Part shown: piece after piece, positions 61,650 through 64,000 of the stretch
How the letters are laid out: each line of letters starts with the position of its first letter
How positions within the stretch are numbered: the first letter of the stretch is position 1
Assembly (NCBI RefSeq): GCF_964204645.1
Contig: NC_134026.1
Location: forward strand, 1,054,001-1,118,000
Origin: Tubulanus polymorphus
Taxonomy: Eukaryota; Nemertea; Palaeonemertea; Tubulaniformes; Tubulanidae
Length of the DNA: 64,000 nt
Reading direction: 5' to 3'
Translations under genes and position numbers: made by a program
Notes under the pieces: model-generated
The model's database searches: none
What the model was told of the DNA's origin: nothing
The model's input: the letters and a program-made list of their open reading frames with translations, nothing else

Positions 61650-64000
61650 TTTTATCATACATAACTCAATGATTGTGAAATTTATACGGATGATCAGTTT
61701 CTCAATGGTTGGTTAATCATTTGACATACCAGCAATTGAAAGACTCAAAATCTAAGGTTAAGTTCATTTTTGTGACACATTGATAACTGGTATGCCAAGT
61801 AACCCATTGTATAGACACTTATAAGGCTGCAGGTTTTGCAGTTGCTGAAACAATAGTAATAATGATAATAGTATATTTATTTATCAATATATGTACAAGA
61901 TTTTTATAAATGATTTTTACAATTAAAAGTTCATTGTTACCATTGTATTTGTATCTAGAAATTATCTTTTTATTTTTCCCGTGTAAATCTGACGCGCATA
62001 TTTGTTTCAAGAAAAGTAATTTAATTTTTGCTGACAAGGAAAATTACTCAGCTCTTTCTAAGTTTCTAACACCAGGACTGTTCGCTTCGCTTTCTGAAAA
62101 AATGTCGTCTGCAGAAGATTTCATCGGTTTATCTGTACTGGGTGTATTATCAGTAGAGGTTATCAGTCAATTGATGTGGACATTCCAGTACCGCACATTA
62201 CAGTAATTTAAAACATGCGATTGTCCATTGAGAATGTGACTGGAATTTCTAGTTGCGCCGTCCACTGGCGATAACTACTGTTATCACATATCGGAGGTAT
62301 TGTCAGAAATAGCCGTTCGCGGATGCCTGCGATTGATTCGCGCGACTTTTAAGTCTCGATTACCGACTGATAGAACAACGGCAAAAATGTCTGCGATCGA
62401 TCTGTAAATGATCGCTCTCTCCGGTCTCGCTGCAGGTCCGGTCTTAATACATAACTATACAATACATCATAGTGATAATACATCGATTATATGGGGAAAA
62501 CACGTCCTGCTCCGGTCTGCAATTTCGAACTGAAGTAACTTTTTCATTAGCGTTACTTTCCATCCACTCGATAGCGGTCATCTTGAACGCGTACTCAAGT
62601 GCGGTTCTATTGCGGAAATATTTACCGGTCGCGTTGTTTGATAAATCTAGAACCGCCTGAATGAACCACCAGAACTCTAGGTTTCAGTAAATATTGCAAT
62701 GATCGCAGTGCGTGACGTGTTTCAATTTCCTGAACGTTTCTGTCTTATTTTGACGTCGATGTTATTTCACCTGTCACGATTTGTTACAATTACATTTAGT
62801 TTGAGTCACATTCTGTAAATACACAATTTATTCTCTTCCGATTTCATTTTTTTGACAACATAAAAATCATTAAAAGAATTCTATAATGCATGTCGCGTGC
62901 GAGTTTATGTGCACTGTGTCCTCAATATCGGGGCTCGTGATTGCTGGTGGAGTTAATCCAATTCTGACCTGGAAAACCTGGAAAACTCGGGGAATCAGAA
63001 AAAGCTAGAAAATACGTGAATGAATGAATCGTAACATTTACACCTAGAACTCTCTGATTCACTCGAGGATTTTGTGGAAAAATCTGGGCGAACTTTTAGG
63101 GATTTGTAAATTTTCAACAATTTGTGAAATGTAATTTTTGGTTAGTTAGTCGTTTAGTTTGAAATGATATGAATCGATACTCTACAGAATCTACCGCGAT
63201 CAAAACTTACGTTCCACGGTGCATTTTTTTGTTCTCATAAACTGTTGCTGATTTGATAAACTCTTCTGTTTCTATCTTTATCGGAAACTGCTGGTAAATG
63301 TTTGACTAAGCGTTTTACCTGCAGTAGAAACTCGTCGGTTCGTAAGCCTAGTTAATACCAGTCTAGCCTGTATATAGACTGTAAGATCGCCGTCGATCAG
63401 ACCCTCAGTTATCAGTCAGCAGGGGCTGTGTTTGTACAAAAAATAGAAATCGTTACTCTGGCATTTGGTTGTTATTAATTCTTGATCTATTAGCTCCATT
63501 AGAACAATAGCTCAATGTCCACTGCGGTGGCAATCGTGTTATCCCCTGTAGTTTAACAGTTCGATAGCAACCACATTGAAAACCGTCCGAAGTCGTTTCG
63601 CGATGCAGTATCTGATATTGCGATATCGCGCTCAAATCTGTCATGAAAAATTTAACTGATTGAAATAAAGAAACCAGCGAAACTACAAGCGAATGTCAAC
63701 TCTTTAACGTCATAATACGGTTGCTTTTGCTTGCGATCTTCCAAATTTCTCAAAAATTCTGGCAATAGATTCTGTGTAATAATCTATCTGTGAGCATTGA
63801 GGGTATAGCATTCTATCGAGGTTTGAGGTTTAGAACGATGAGGGCCCAGTGCAGAAAACTAGCAGATTTTTGAGGAGGAGTCAATGTTCCTGTTGCTTGT
63901 ACTTAGTTTTATATTGAAATGTGTATGTGTCTGTGAAGTGATGTATTGCTATACCGAGACGAGTATGATTGAGATCAGGTTAGAGGCAGTGAGGTTATTA
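61650..64000. other. No gene assigned; faint minus-strand open frames
   Basis: Two minus-strand stretches look mildly coding: about 62,490-62,660 (after a TTCATTCAG acceptor-like site; begins AVLDLSNNATGKYF) and about 62,047-62,180 (ends SEANSPGVRNLERAE then stop). I cannot join them or recognise a family. The rest has no signal; a diverged repeat (GGAAAACCTGG) lies at 62,960-63,070. Confidence 0.3.

Noticed and set aside
62047-62660. Minus-strand two-exon gene
   Set aside because: The two open stretches cannot be joined in phase by convincing splice sites and match no family I recognise.

Overview
This window is eukaryotic: genes are split by GT-AG introns, there are polyadenylation signals, tRNA-derived SINE-like copies, miniature inverted-repeat elements and long microsatellites, and no bacterial operons. 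The split animal signalling genes (KSR, ERK5, a D1-like amine receptor) point to a bilaterian invertebrate, probably marine; lophotrochozoan or echinoderm are both possible and the sequence alone does not decide. All exon models were assembled by eye from splice sites, reading-frame phase and family conservation.

Layout. Positions 1-21,400 hold no gene I can support, only small insertions and a 180-bp (AT)n tract. An intronless amine GPCR (D1-dopamine-like) lies on the minus strand at 21,412-22,614. Positions 22,615-26,640 are mostly empty. A complete 19-exon kinase suppressor of Ras (KSR, 892 aa) runs 26,643-33,688 on the plus strand, followed by a 4-exon Golgi carbohydrate 6-O-sulfotransferase (371 aa, 34,761-36,673). 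Ribosomal protein eL6 (RPL6, 259 aa, 5 coding exons) is on the minus strand at 37,788-39,462. An ERK5/MAPK7 orthologue (974 aa, 8 coding exons) runs 40,981-46,510 on the plus strand. A CRE/CCAAT-type promoter candidate at about 47,390-47,645 may serve the next gene, whose first exons (signal peptide, LRR N-cap, then one 72-nt LRR exon) lie at 49,156-53,463. The rest of that gene was not found and probably continues past the window. The right end (58,200-61,650) carries three tandem-repeat arrays.

Connections. KSR scaffolds RAF-MEK-ERK signalling and ERK5 is the terminal kinase of the MEK5 cascade, so two MAPK-pathway genes sit 7.3 kb apart with RPL6 between them. In human, RPL6 and KSR2 are both on 12q24, and KSR1 and MAPK7 are both on chromosome 17, which suggests an old linkage. 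The most striking single observation is that the ERK5 activation loop reads T-Q-Y instead of the family's T-E-Y. Several introns and promoters have been invaded by short non-autonomous elements with readable target-site duplications.
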